A DNA stretch of 64,000 nucleotides from Vibrio quintilis (GTDB lineage: Bacteria > Pseudomonadota > Gammaproteobacteria > Enterobacterales > Vibrionaceae): NCBI RefSeq assembly GCF_024529975.1, contig NZ_AP024898.1:806001-870000 (forward strand), written 5' to 3'. The notes under the pieces are model-generated. The model was given only the letters and a program-made list of their open reading frames with translations. It was not told the DNA's origin and did not search any database. Position 1 is the stretch's first letter, and every line of letters starts with the position of its first letter. A program made the translations under genes and the position numbers. Below are positions 13,752 through 21,581 of this stretch, piece after piece.

Positions 13752-14510
13752 TTACTCAATGACTTTTCCGGACACCTGCCCCAGTTCAGGACGGGTCTGG
13801 CCATTCAGTACACTTTTATCATTGAGATGCTCCATCATCCTGCTGAGGAGACGGGCATTATCCGACTTCTCCGGTGCCTGACCATAACTCAGTTCAAACA
13901 GGCCGGGGGCCTGTAATTTCATCAGACGCAATTGCTGCAAGGCAAGCAGTGCCTGATATTTATCGGCCCTGTCATCTGCTGCCTCGCCCCAGAAGCCACA
14001 ACATCCGGCAAACTCCCCTTTTTGGTCTGCTTCAAAAAGACCGGTCAGCAGCTTTGCAGTCTGCCGGTAATCCGTGGCTAACTGCTGATTTTCCGGCGTA
14101 TCAGCCACCGCCGGGACCAAACTGATTTGCACCTGCTGTGTGGTTGCTTCGTGAAAATAGTGATGGTTCATCATGATATCATGAACACTGTCAATCAATC
14201 CGGATAATGCCTGTGCGGTTGCACCGTTGTCACGATCAAGGCATGACTGCACATCAGATTTCGCCTGTTGATATTGCTCTGTGATGACTTCTGCATCCGG
14301 CTCCTGTGGCGATTCAAACGAATAGCCCCTTTCCTCATAAAAAGCTTTGAGCGTATTTCTCTGCCGGTTGTCGAGTGTGGTTTTTTCCTGCTCGAACTGA
14401 CTCAGATAATTGCGGTTAATGCCGGTCATTTTAGAGACAGCGGAAAGACTCAGGCCAACGGTTTGCCGGGCTTCAAAATACCAGACGCCAGTGATTTTAT
14501 TTGGATTCAT
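13752..14510 (-). CDS. XRE-family HTH regulator, 252 aa (copy 1)
   Basis: Residues 5-60 form a Cro/CI-type helix-turn-helix (ARQTVGLSLSAVSKMTGINRNYLSQFEQE). The remaining 190 residues are mostly helical, with a Cys-containing GEFAGCCGFWGE segment near 165-177, and match no domain I know. It is the last gene of the minus-strand rep operon and overlaps the 60-aa gene by 14 bases. It could control the bacteriocin promoter palindrome or replication; neither is shown. Confidence 0.75.
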   Translation of the reverse strand: MNPNKITGVWYFEARQTVGLSLSAVSKMTGINRNYLSQFEQEKTTLDNRQRNTLKAFYEERGYSFESPQEPDAEVITEQYQQAKSDVQSCLDRDNGATAQALSGLIDSVHDIMMNHHYFHEATTQQVQISLVPAVADTPENQQLATDYRQTAKLLTGLFEADQKGEFAGCCGFWGEAADDRADKYQALLALQQLRLMKLQAPGLFELSYGQAPEKSDNARLLSRMMEHLNDKSVLNGQTRPELGQVSGKVIE

Positions 14511-14679
14511 TCAGGGTTATCCTCTGTTTGTCTGAAGGGAATGACATGCGACAGCATGCCATTATGAAAACAGCATGAGCCTTGTCAGAATAAGACTTCA
14601 TGCAAAGATGGTCTGCCACCGCATTCAACTGTTTTCCGGTGGCACCGGGAATATTTAGCTGCTCAGGCCAACCACCCAT
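14497..14679 (-). CDS. small overlapping satellite protein, 60 aa (copy 1)
   Basis: Starts inside the 3' end of the SSB-like gene and overlaps the XRE gene start, the compact spacing typical of filamentous phage operons. No TM or motif recognised. Overlap on both sides supports translational coupling, but it could be a chance open frame. Confidence 0.45.
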   Translation of the reverse strand: MGGWPEQLNIPGATGKQLNAVADHLCMKSYSDKAHAVFIMACCRMSFPSDKQRITLNESK

Positions 14680-14939
14680 GTCTGACTAAAATTATTAGGT
14701 TTGGGTTCGACGGTAACATTCACTTCTGTCAGGGGTTTCACCTTTTCAAACTGGTCAATGCATAACGGGTCAATATCTAAATCCCGCTCAGAATAACCGA
14801 ACCCGGACAACGTCATATTGGGTGTGTCAATGGTTTCAACCGGCACTGCAAAATGAATTTTATTCATCTCGTAAGGTCTGCCCTGCCCCTTGTTTGAAAT
14901 GCCTTTACGCTGGCTGATGCCCATAAAAATTACTTTCAT
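14655..14939 (-). CDS. putative single-stranded DNA-binding protein, gpV-like (copy 1)
   Basis: 94 residues, close to the 87 of M13 gpV, and beta-rich as expected for an OB-fold (MKVIFMGISQRKG, YEMNKIHFAVPVETI, EVNVTVEPKPNNF). It lies 15 bases downstream of rep on the same strand, with AAAGGA before the ATG. In filamentous phages this product coats new single strands and turns off rep translation. Assigned by size, fold pattern and position rather than clear sequence identity. Confidence 0.65.
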   Translation of the reverse strand: MKVIFMGISQRKGISNKGQGRPYEMNKIHFAVPVETIDTPNMTLSGFGYSERDLDIDPLCIDQFEKVKPLTEVNVTVEPKPNNFSQTWVVGLSS

Positions 14940-14953
14940 TCGTGAGATTCCTT

Positions 14954-16513
14954 TTAAGTTTCCGGGGACAACCGTTTCCCCGTACTGACCGGGGTCAGGC
15001 TGTCCGTAAATAAATCGGGGGTATGATCATGTGTCGTCAGCACCATTTCACCATCCGGCCAGATCACCAGTGAGATCGCCCTGCGCGGACTGACCGGAAC
15101 AGGATGGCCGTCTATCAGTGCATCGATATCAATGTCCTGCTGAAGATTCAGTTTCCGGCGAAGCAGTTCGATCGGGTCTTCTGCCAGACCAACCACATGT
15201 GCAAGCCGGGGTGATACGCCATAAGTAATCGCCAGATAAGATAAATCACTGCGATCCTGAATCGGTGACTGAGGTTCCTGATAGCCTTCAGGACGCTGAT
15301 GATCAAAATCAAAAGTCAGCACCTGCGCCAGTGGCATGCGCTCACCGTCTTTCAGGTTCTGCAAATCTGCTTTGGAAAACCCGACAGCCATCAGATCTTT
15401 CATATTCCGGTGAAGTGTTGCTTTTGAAGTATGTGCTTTGATTTCGTCATAACCCCGGTCACACAGCGTCATATAGAAACGGAACAGCCGATCAGCCTTG
15501 GCATAAGAGATATTTCCTTTCGGGGTCAGCGTGCTGTACGCATCCCGCAGCAAACACTTGATTTTGTGTTCGTTGTACAATTCCAGCTCTTCACCCTGAA
15601 GGGATTCAAGCAGATCATGAAACAGTGTCTTAAACATCCATTCACAGAAGCGGTAGCCGTTTTTCGCCTCAAAGTTTTCCGCATGCCGGATCACATGCCA
15701 GAGATTACAATTCCCGGCATGCTTCTGGATAAACCGTTTCTTTGCCCGGCCCTCAAAACGGAGACGGTTGGCGGCGAATGCCTGTAGTTCAGGACTGGAC
15801 AGCTCATCAATCACCCGTTGAAAACGCTCTGTATTCCCTTTCTTTGCCCGTTTTTTCAGATCATTGAGCTGGTATTCAATTTCGTCGTGTTTGGTATAAA
15901 TACACAATTCGAATGAACGCCCCGCGCCGGGGTTCGCTTTGGTTGCCCGGTTAAAATACAGCGTGGTCTCGTAGTCAGAATTGCGTGCCGGTCTGACATA
16001 ACGGTTAGAAACATTACTCATCTGTTTGATGGCCTGCCGCATGATATCCGCGTTAGCGCATTTAACTGAGTAAGTGCAGTCGATCCGGGTCAGCTCTGCC
16101 AGCCCGATATCCAGTAAATCCCATAGTTCAGGCTGTGCCGTTTGCAATGAATCAAGAATATATTCACAGCACAGGCGGAAATCTTCAGAACCATATACGT
16201 TATGACCCTGCATGACTTTGGCCGGTGATGCTTTAATCTGTAAATAACCCCAGTACACATTTGCTCTTGGCTCTGCATCGAATACTTTGCAGGCAATATC
16301 AGTATAAGAGGACGGGATTTTTGACCACGGATGATATAAATCATCAGTTCTGACTTCTTTATGATCATTGACCACAGAGAATTCCACATTGCCACAGGCT
16401 ATTTTCAGCTCTGTTTTTTCTGCCAGCTTCGCATAATCAACAAAACCACAATCACCCATCTCGATGATCGCGTCCTTTTTCAGAGGAATGTTGATGTTGA
16501 ACATGTCTATCAA
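14954..16513 (-). CDS. phage replication initiation protein, inovirus gpII/X family (copy 1)
   Basis: 519 residues. The N-terminal half holds the replication-initiator domain: GLAELTRIDCTYSVKC (about 145) and ETTLYFNRATKANPG...FELCIYTKHDEIEYQL (about 185-225) carry the RID and YxKxxE patterns of the II/X family. The C-terminal 250 residues are helical. It would nick the plus strand and start rolling-circle replication. The frame starts at TTG (16513), with AGGG eight bases upstream; the ATG at 16504 lacks a good ribosome binding site. It is transcribed divergently from the repressor across an operator-rich gap. Confidence 0.88.
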   Translation of the reverse strand: MIDMFNINIPLKKDAIIEMGDCGFVDYAKLAEKTELKIACGNVEFSVVNDHKEVRTDDLYHPWSKIPSSYTDIACKVFDAEPRANVYWGYLQIKASPAKVMQGHNVYGSEDFRLCCEYILDSLQTAQPELWDLLDIGLAELTRIDCTYSVKCANADIMRQAIKQMSNVSNRYVRPARNSDYETTLYFNRATKANPGAGRSFELCIYTKHDEIEYQLNDLKKRAKKGNTERFQRVIDELSSPELQAFAANRLRFEGRAKKRFIQKHAGNCNLWHVIRHAENFEAKNGYRFCEWMFKTLFHDLLESLQGEELELYNEHKIKCLLRDAYSTLTPKGNISYAKADRLFRFYMTLCDRGYDEIKAHTSKATLHRNMKDLMAVGFSKADLQNLKDGERMPLAQVLTFDFDHQRPEGYQEPQSPIQDRSDLSYLAITYGVSPRLAHVVGLAEDPIELLRRKLNLQQDIDIDALIDGHPVPVSPRRAISLVIWPDGEMVLTTHDHTPDLFTDSLTPVSTGKRLSPET

Positions 16514-16649
16514 TGCGAAACCCTGTCAAGTATCAGAATGGTAACTTTTTCAGTTTCATTTATGATACCAAACAAGACTTTCCAATTTCAACCAAAAAGT
16601 TACACTAATGATACTTAAAGTATCACCGATTAAACTATGGGGTATAATC
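16514..16649. promoter_or_regulatory. divergent rep/repressor control region (copy 1)
   Basis: GTATCA or its complement TGATAC occurs at 16530, 16563, 16609 and 16620. Two lie within a larger inverted repeat, where GTAACTTTTT at 16541-16550 mirrors AAAAAGTTAC at 16594-16603. A TATAAT at 16643-16648 with the 16620 site at its -35 position suggests a self-repressed promoter. The layout resembles the rstA/rstR control region of CTXphi. The second copy is at 23142-23277. Confidence 0.65.
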
Positions 16650-17078
16650 ATGAGAAATATTTGTCATGGAATCAGAACAATGATTGATCCGGAAATGGCT
16701 GAACGTATCCGCCTGATAATCAGGGAAAAAGGTGGCTATGATCAGTTTAGTGAACTCACACAAATTAACCGTCAGACACTGCTTCGGATAGCAACAGCAA
16801 AAACTGAACCTAAAATTGGTCAGGTCATGGCAATTGCGACAGAATCAGGGGTTGATATCAAAGATATTGTCTATGGAAAAGAAACGAATGATTTTCTTCA
16901 GTCTCTACATGAAAGCGAAGATCGAAGTGACTTTTATTCAGCCATCAGCAGCCTGAGAAAGAAAATGAGCGATAAAATGGCTCAAATAGAGCTGGAACAG
17001 GTTGAAATACAAAGAGATTATGACAAAAGATTGCAACATCTGGAAAAAGAGATACAGGCACTCAGAGAATCAAAATGA
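16650..17078 (+). CDS. satellite phage repressor, HTH plus coiled coil, 142 aa (copy 1)
   Basis: Residues about 15-65 form a CI/Cro-like HTH (GGYDQFSELTQINRQTLLRIATAKTEPKIGQVMAIA). Residues 85-142 form a long charged coiled coil (KMAQIELEQVEIQRDYDKRLQHL), a likely oligomerisation part. The open frame begins at 16608, but that would place the operator repeats inside the gene. The ATG at 16650 has TGGGGT upstream; if TATAAT at 16643 is the -10 box, the ATG at 16680 (MIDPEMAERI) is the real start. Position and role parallel RstR/TlcR. Confidence 0.75.
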   Translation: MRNICHGIRTMIDPEMAERIRLIIREKGGYDQFSELTQINRQTLLRIATAKTEPKIGQVMAIATESGVDIKDIVYGKETNDFLQSLHESEDRSDFYSAISSLRKKMSDKMAQIELEQVEIQRDYDKRLQHLEKEIQALRESK

Positions 17079-17111
17079 AACCATAAGCCGCTATTAAAGT
17101 ACGTGGCTTAT

Positions 17112-17163
17112 CAGCGCTCGGGCACCCACCCCGCGAGGACGCGGGGCCCCCTCCCGGGCGCTG
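17112..17163. repeat. GC-rich nested hairpin specific to copy 1
   Basis: CAGCGC (17112-17117) pairs with GCGCTG (17158-17163) around an inner CCCCGC/GCGGGG stem (17129-17134 and 17141-17146). It is absent in this form after copy 2. It is a candidate packaging signal or complementary-strand origin of the single-stranded genome. Confidence 0.5.
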
Positions 17164-17466
17164 AACCATCCGGGGTTCCAGTCGGATAAGACGCCTTTAC
17201 CGCTGTCAGTCTCTGCGAGGCTGGCTTAGCAGGATGGGAGATTTCAGAACAATCAGGAACAGGGGCAGACTAACCGCGCCCCTTTCATATCACCATACAA
17301 TTTGACTCTTTCCGGGGCTTGGTGCTTCGTTCGCCGGGAACGGCTCACTTTTCCCTGCGGGGCTAAAAACAAAAAAACTCCGGTATGTTAAAAAAATGAC
17401 ATACCAGAGCTTTCTACTAAAAAAGGCGGGTCCCAGGATGAAATTTACAGAGGTTTATTCTGGAAT
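17164..17466. other. gene-free satellite intergenic region, copy 1
   Basis: No convincing gene. It holds a terminator-like hairpin GGTATGT/ACATACC at 17382-17405, inside a larger stem, followed by a T-rich run. The segment has no counterpart at the same offset in copy 2. Confidence 0.5.
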
Positions 17467-17635
17467 TCTGCGCATTATAGCAATTATGTTACGGGCTTCA
17501 CTTGCAAAGCGATTCTCTTTCCTGTCATGTACGCCGCAAGCGGCGACAATGAGAAAGTCTCTCGCCCACCCTTTGCCGCGCTCAGGCCTTGGCAGACAAA
17601 CCCTCAACATAATTCCTGATCATATAATGCGCACT
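17467..17635. other. CTXphi-like folded attP region between copy 1 and copy 2
   Basis: Two dif-like sites in opposite orientation. 17467-17494 reads TCTGCGCATTA, TAGCAA, TTATGTTACGG (6-bp centre). 17602-17635 reads CCTCAACATAA, a 12-bp centre and TAATGCGCACT. The 107 bp between them are imperfectly self-complementary, including GCCGC/GCGGC. In CTXphi, attP1 (12-bp centre) and attP2 pair in the folded plus strand to make a XerCD substrate; this has the same architecture. Confidence 0.8.
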
Positions 17636-17687
17636 TTTATGGAATGGCCTGTATGTGTTAAGGTGCACTTTTTATCAGAGGTTATTT

Positions 17688-18035
17688 ATGACGGCTGTTC
17701 ATTTTAAAGGTGATTTCTGTGCTATCAATGCATTTAAACCAGATGCCTGTACGCTTAATGGTGTCCGGAAAATCCACCGGATAATTAATCTGTTTCAGAT
17801 TCTGGACGATTCTCTGATGGGACTGCCTGTCTTTCAGATTTTTAATACCAGAAAAAAGACCCACACCGAATATAATATTCCGGTCTGTGACTGGCATCTT
17901 CTGGCTCTGGCACTTAGCGGACTGAGTGATTCTGTCCGGGCCCGGTTGAAAAATACAGCAGATAAACTGGCAGAAATTTCAGAAAACAAAGCTGATGAAG
18001 ATTTTTGGAAATGTGTCTCTGATGCACTGGGATGA
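17688..18035 (+). CDS. satellite protein, 115 aa, unknown function (copy 2)
   Basis: Identical product to the gene at 11060. Here it follows the attP junction instead of the chromosomal dif, so its promoter context upstream of 17621 differs from that of copy 1. Confidence 0.6.
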   Translation: MTAVHFKGDFCAINAFKPDACTLNGVRKIHRIINLFQILDDSLMGLPVFQIFNTRKKTHTEYNIPVCDWHLLALALSGLSDSVRARLKNTADKLAEISENKADEDFWKCVSDALG

Positions 18036-18090
18036 TGATTTTGCAAAACAATCCCCGGAAATCCGGGGATCAGATACAGGCCGGTGTATA

Positions 18091-18345
18091 TTATTCTTTA
18101 AAACCCGGTAAACCTTGTGAGTTTCGCCATGCTTTAACAATCTCAACAATCCTCTCTGGTGTGGCATCTGCCGGGTTATCCGGATAGTAAATTAAATCTG
18201 AGCCATCAGGATGTTCAGTTACAGAAATAAAGTTTTCTAAAAGTTCATCCTGATAGGCATCTGAACCTTGGGCTTCAATGATTTCATTCAGTAAATGGCA
18301 GAAATCACTTTCTGAATATTCACTGATAGTTGCTTTTAAATCCAT
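18091..18345 (-). CDS. colicin E-type DNase immunity protein (copy 2)
   Basis: Identical to the copy 1 immunity protein, including the HPDGSDLIYYP motif. Two gene copies should double the immunity dose, and either copy protects if the other is lost. Confidence 0.93.
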   Translation of the reverse strand: MDLKATISEYSESDFCHLLNEIIEAQGSDAYQDELLENFISVTEHPDGSDLIYYPDNPADATPERIVEIVKAWRNSQGLPGFKE

Positions 18346-18348
18346 GAC

Positions 18349-19704
18349 TTATCCTTTGTGTATATCTATATGATTTCTTGGAGTATTAACCTTGATGTTA
18401 TCTACATCATAAACTTTACCGCCATGTTGGATTTCTTCAACATGATGAAGTTCAAATGAACGTCTCCCGCCAACGGTATCCCTAAATCTGGCACGAGGTG
18501 CTTTACCTTCCTTCATCCGGGTTATGTTTGCTGGGATAAACTGACTTGATAACTGGGCATCTTTAGATACCTCAATCCAAAACGCTTCCCTGAACCTGTC
18601 AAAGTTACTAAACCGGCGTCCCCGGAGCTTATCCGCGATCTGCGACGGAACCGGTGAGCCCAGTTCTTCACCGGCTTTAGCCAGCCAGATCCCGGTGATA
18701 TCTTCTCCCTGCCCGGTCACAACACCCGGCTCATCTCTGGGACTTTCCTTAAAGACCACATACAAAGGTGGTAATCCGGTATCTGCCGGAAAAACCAGAA
18801 TATAATCTTTCAGGTCCGCATCAGCAACCGGGGTAATATACGTGTTATCAAATTCTTTGCCCTGATCGGCCTGCGGATGTATCCAGATATCATGTGACTC
18901 AAGCTCAGGAATTGGGTTGATCAGAATCGGTTTACCGCCAAAATCACCGCTGATTGGAACCCATTCAATGGTTAAACCTTCTTCCAGTGTAACCAAGAAT
19001 TTATCACCGCTGGCTGTCACTGTACGTCTGGGGATTGCATCACCGTCAACGTGATAACCGTAAACATGCCCTGCATCATCAACCCGTAAGCGAATATTGG
19101 TTTCTATCATGTCACGCTGACGAATGTCATCTTCACTGTAAAGCGTGCCGTCACCCATTTTAGCGGGTACGAACGCGGCCAGTATTCCGGCCCGGCCAAT
19201 GACTTTCATTGCCATATCCGGCAGTGTTGCCAGTGCTTCCCCTGTAATATGGGATAACATCAGCTCTTCACTGCCCTGAGCGACCGCTGCCGCATAAGCG
19301 CCATACTGACCAATCGCCGCCAGTGATTCACACAGAACGCCGGTTTCACAGCTACCTGCCGGAACCTGTGCTGATTTAGCAAAAATTTGCGCAAGCGTCC
19401 GGGGTTTTTCCGGTGCTTTGGCTACCGCCTTTTTACCGGCTTTTTTTTCAGCTTTGCGGGCCTGAAGCATTGCCATTGTTTTTTCAGCTTCAAGCCAGTT
19501 CTGTTTTCTCTGCTTTTCTAACCGCTCTTTCACCGTTGGCTTGCGGGGTTCAGGTTTTGACGGTGGTGGTGACTGACTGCCCCCTGAAGCAAACGACCCA
19601 AAGCCTTGTCTTCTGCCAAATCCCGGTGGTGTGCCAATATCCGGGTGTGTCAACAGTGGTGTATCAACTAACCACTTTCTTTCCTCATCATCATAAATAG
19701 ACAT
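18349..19704 (-). CDS. S-type pyocin/colicin E-like HNH DNase bacteriocin (copy 2)
   Basis: Identical 451-residue product to the copy 1 toxin, with all HNH residues intact, so both copies appear functional. The promoter and palindrome upstream are also repeated (19765-19810). Confidence 0.92.
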   Translation of the reverse strand: MSIYDDEERKWLVDTPLLTHPDIGTPPGFGRRQGFGSFASGGSQSPPPSKPEPRKPTVKERLEKQRKQNWLEAEKTMAMLQARKAEKKAGKKAVAKAPEKPRTLAQIFAKSAQVPAGSCETGVLCESLAAIGQYGAYAAAVAQGSEELMLSHITGEALATLPDMAMKVIGRAGILAAFVPAKMGDGTLYSEDDIRQRDMIETNIRLRVDDAGHVYGYHVDGDAIPRRTVTASGDKFLVTLEEGLTIEWVPISGDFGGKPILINPIPELESHDIWIHPQADQGKEFDNTYITPVADADLKDYILVFPADTGLPPLYVVFKESPRDEPGVVTGQGEDITGIWLAKAGEELGSPVPSQIADKLRGRRFSNFDRFREAFWIEVSKDAQLSSQFIPANITRMKEGKAPRARFRDTVGGRRSFELHHVEEIQHGGKVYDVDNIKVNTPRNHIDIHKG

Positions 19705-19764
19705 AAACTGCTGTTAACCTTCTGACATATTTTTATGGTTGTTATTGAATAAAACAGGGCGCGT

Positions 19765-19810
19765 ATTATATGCATTAGAGGTGATATCAGGCAAACAGGA
19801 AATTGCCTGA
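19765..19810 (-). promoter_or_regulatory. bacteriocin promoter with palindromic operator (copy 2)
   Basis: Same -35, -10 and TCAGGCAA/TTGCCTGA palindrome as at 13137-13182. Confidence 0.58.
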
Positions 19811-19813
19811 CCA

Positions 19814-20095
19814 TTGACTCAACAAACCCCTACATTCTACACTACGCATGCACTGACACATTCAGTGCCGGGCGTAGGAACCCCGCAACGAACCACATGG
19901 CGTATAAAACGCCAGCACATCATGCTGGCTTTTTTATATGTAGCTTCGGCACATCTGTACTATGGTGAGCTGGACAGGGGCGCTTCGGCGCGCCGTTTCC
20001 ATGTGGGCGGTTGTTCCTAACCCTGTTTCAGCTCACCACCCAAAGCGTAGGAACCTCTTGTGTGGTGAGATTTACTAAACACATGGAGGATATTT
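19814..20095 (+). other. candidate rolling-circle/single-strand origin region (copy 2)
   Basis: Repeats the hairpins and the two GCGTAGGAACC sequences of 13186-13467 at +6,628. Two such origins in tandem would let Rep initiate at one and terminate at the other, releasing one unit-length circle. Confidence 0.5.
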
Positions 20096-20296
20096 ATGTT
20101 TGAAACAATTGAGTACGATGCTGAACTTGCTCAGAAGGCCCGCGAGCATTTACGCCGGTCTGAAGAAACTTTTCTTACCGAGTCACGGCTGGATAAGCAG
20201 GAAAAACAGGCTATGTACGAAGTGCTGTTGTATCTCAATAATCTGATCACAACGCATTACACCCGGTATCATGAAGTTGTTAATGCAGTAGATTAA
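20096..20296 (+). CDS. satellite protein, 66 aa (copy 2)
   Basis: Identical to the product at 13468: charged, helical, function unknown. Confidence 0.6.
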   Translation: MFETIEYDAELAQKAREHLRRSEETFLTESRLDKQEKQAMYEVLLYLNNLITTHYTRYHEVVNAVD

Positions 20297-20379
20297 TCTC
20301 TGTCTGAACCGCTCTTCAGCGGCTCAATCAGTCCGGACAACTAAAGTAAAGCCCCTTCATCTGAAGAGGCTTTTTTTGC

Positions 20380-21138
20380 TTACTCAATGACTTTTCCGGA
20401 CACCTGCCCCAGTTCAGGACGGGTCTGGCCATTCAGTACACTTTTATCATTGAGATGCTCCATCATCCTGCTGAGGAGACGGGCATTATCCGACTTCTCC
20501 GGTGCCTGACCATAACTCAGTTCAAACAGGCCGGGGGCCTGTAATTTCATCAGACGCAATTGCTGCAAGGCAAGCAGTGCCTGATATTTATCGGCCCTGT
20601 CATCTGCTGCCTCGCCCCAGAAGCCACAACATCCGGCAAACTCCCCTTTTTGGTCTGCTTCAAAAAGACCGGTCAGCAGCTTTGCAGTCTGCCGGTAATC
20701 CGTGGCTAACTGCTGATTTTCCGGCGTATCAGCCACCGCCGGGACCAAACTGATTTGCACCTGCTGTGTGGTTGCTTCGTGAAAATAGTGATGGTTCATC
20801 ATGATATCATGAACACTGTCAATCAATCCGGATAATGCCTGTGCGGTTGCACCGTTGTCACGATCAAGGCATGACTGCACATCAGATTTCGCCTGTTGAT
20901 ATTGCTCTGTGATGACTTCTGCATCCGGCTCCTGTGGCGATTCAAACGAATAGCCCCTTTCCTCATAAAAAGCTTTGAGCGTATTTCTCTGCCGGTTGTC
21001 GAGTGTGGTTTTTTCCTGCTCGAACTGACTCAGATAATTGCGGTTAATGCCGGTCATTTTAGAGACAGCGGAAAGACTCAGGCCAACGGTTTGCCGGGCT
21101 TCAAAATACCAGACGCCAGTGATTTTATTTGGATTCAT
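20380..21138 (-). CDS. XRE-family HTH regulator, 252 aa (copy 2)
   Basis: Identical to the regulator at 13752-14510, with the HTH intact at residues 5-60; last gene of the copy 2 rep operon. Confidence 0.75.
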   Translation of the reverse strand: MNPNKITGVWYFEARQTVGLSLSAVSKMTGINRNYLSQFEQEKTTLDNRQRNTLKAFYEERGYSFESPQEPDAEVITEQYQQAKSDVQSCLDRDNGATAQALSGLIDSVHDIMMNHHYFHEATTQQVQISLVPAVADTPENQQLATDYRQTAKLLTGLFEADQKGEFAGCCGFWGEAADDRADKYQALLALQQLRLMKLQAPGLFELSYGQAPEKSDNARLLSRMMEHLNDKSVLNGQTRPELGQVSGKVIE

Positions 21139-21307
21139 TCAGGGTTATCCTCTGTTTGTCTGAAGGGAATGACATGCGACAGCATGCCATTATGAAAACA
21201 GCATGAGCCTTGTCAGAATAAGACTTCATGCAAAGATGGTCTGCCACCGCATTCAACTGTTTTCCGGTGGCACCGGGAATATTTAGCTGCTCAGGCCAAC
21301 CACCCAT
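21125..21307 (-). CDS. small overlapping satellite protein, 60 aa (copy 2)
   Basis: Identical to the 60-residue product at 14497-14679, overlapping both neighbours in the same way. Confidence 0.45.
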   Translation of the reverse strand: MGGWPEQLNIPGATGKQLNAVADHLCMKSYSDKAHAVFIMACCRMSFPSDKQRITLNESK

Positions 21308-21567
21308 GTCTGACTAAAATTATTAGGTTTGGGTTCGACGGTAACATTCACTTCTGTCAGGGGTTTCACCTTTTCAAACTGGTCAATGCATAACGGGTCA
21401 ATATCTAAATCCCGCTCAGAATAACCGAACCCGGACAACGTCATATTGGGTGTGTCAATGGTTTCAACCGGCACTGCAAAATGAATTTTATTCATCTCGT
21501 AAGGTCTGCCCTGCCCCTTGTTTGAAATGCCTTTACGCTGGCTGATGCCCATAAAAATTACTTTCAT
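21283..21567 (-). CDS. putative single-stranded DNA-binding protein (copy 2)
   Basis: Identical to the gpV-like product at 14655-14939, directly downstream of the second rep. Confidence 0.65.
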   Translation of the reverse strand: MKVIFMGISQRKGISNKGQGRPYEMNKIHFAVPVETIDTPNMTLSGFGYSERDLDIDPLCIDQFEKVKPLTEVNVTVEPKPNNFSQTWVVGLSS

Positions 21568-21581
21568 TCGTGAGATTCCTT

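Larger units (their letters stand above)
10993..17620. mobile_element. dif-integrated bacteriocin satellite phage, copy 1 (6,628 bp)
   Basis: From the dif junction to the next attP junction. Gene content: small plus-strand gene, immunity, DNase bacteriocin, 66-aa gene, XRE regulator, 60-aa gene, SSB-like protein, II/X-family Rep and a repressor, then an attP region. There are no coat, adsorption or assembly (Zot) genes and no integrase, the profile of a satellite of filamentous phage such as TLCphi or RS1. The core 10993-17099 recurs at 17621-23727. Confidence 0.82.

Noticed and set aside
15431..15787. 118-codon plus-strand frame within rep (also 22059-22415)
   Set aside because: Antisense to the conserved Rep coding sequence.
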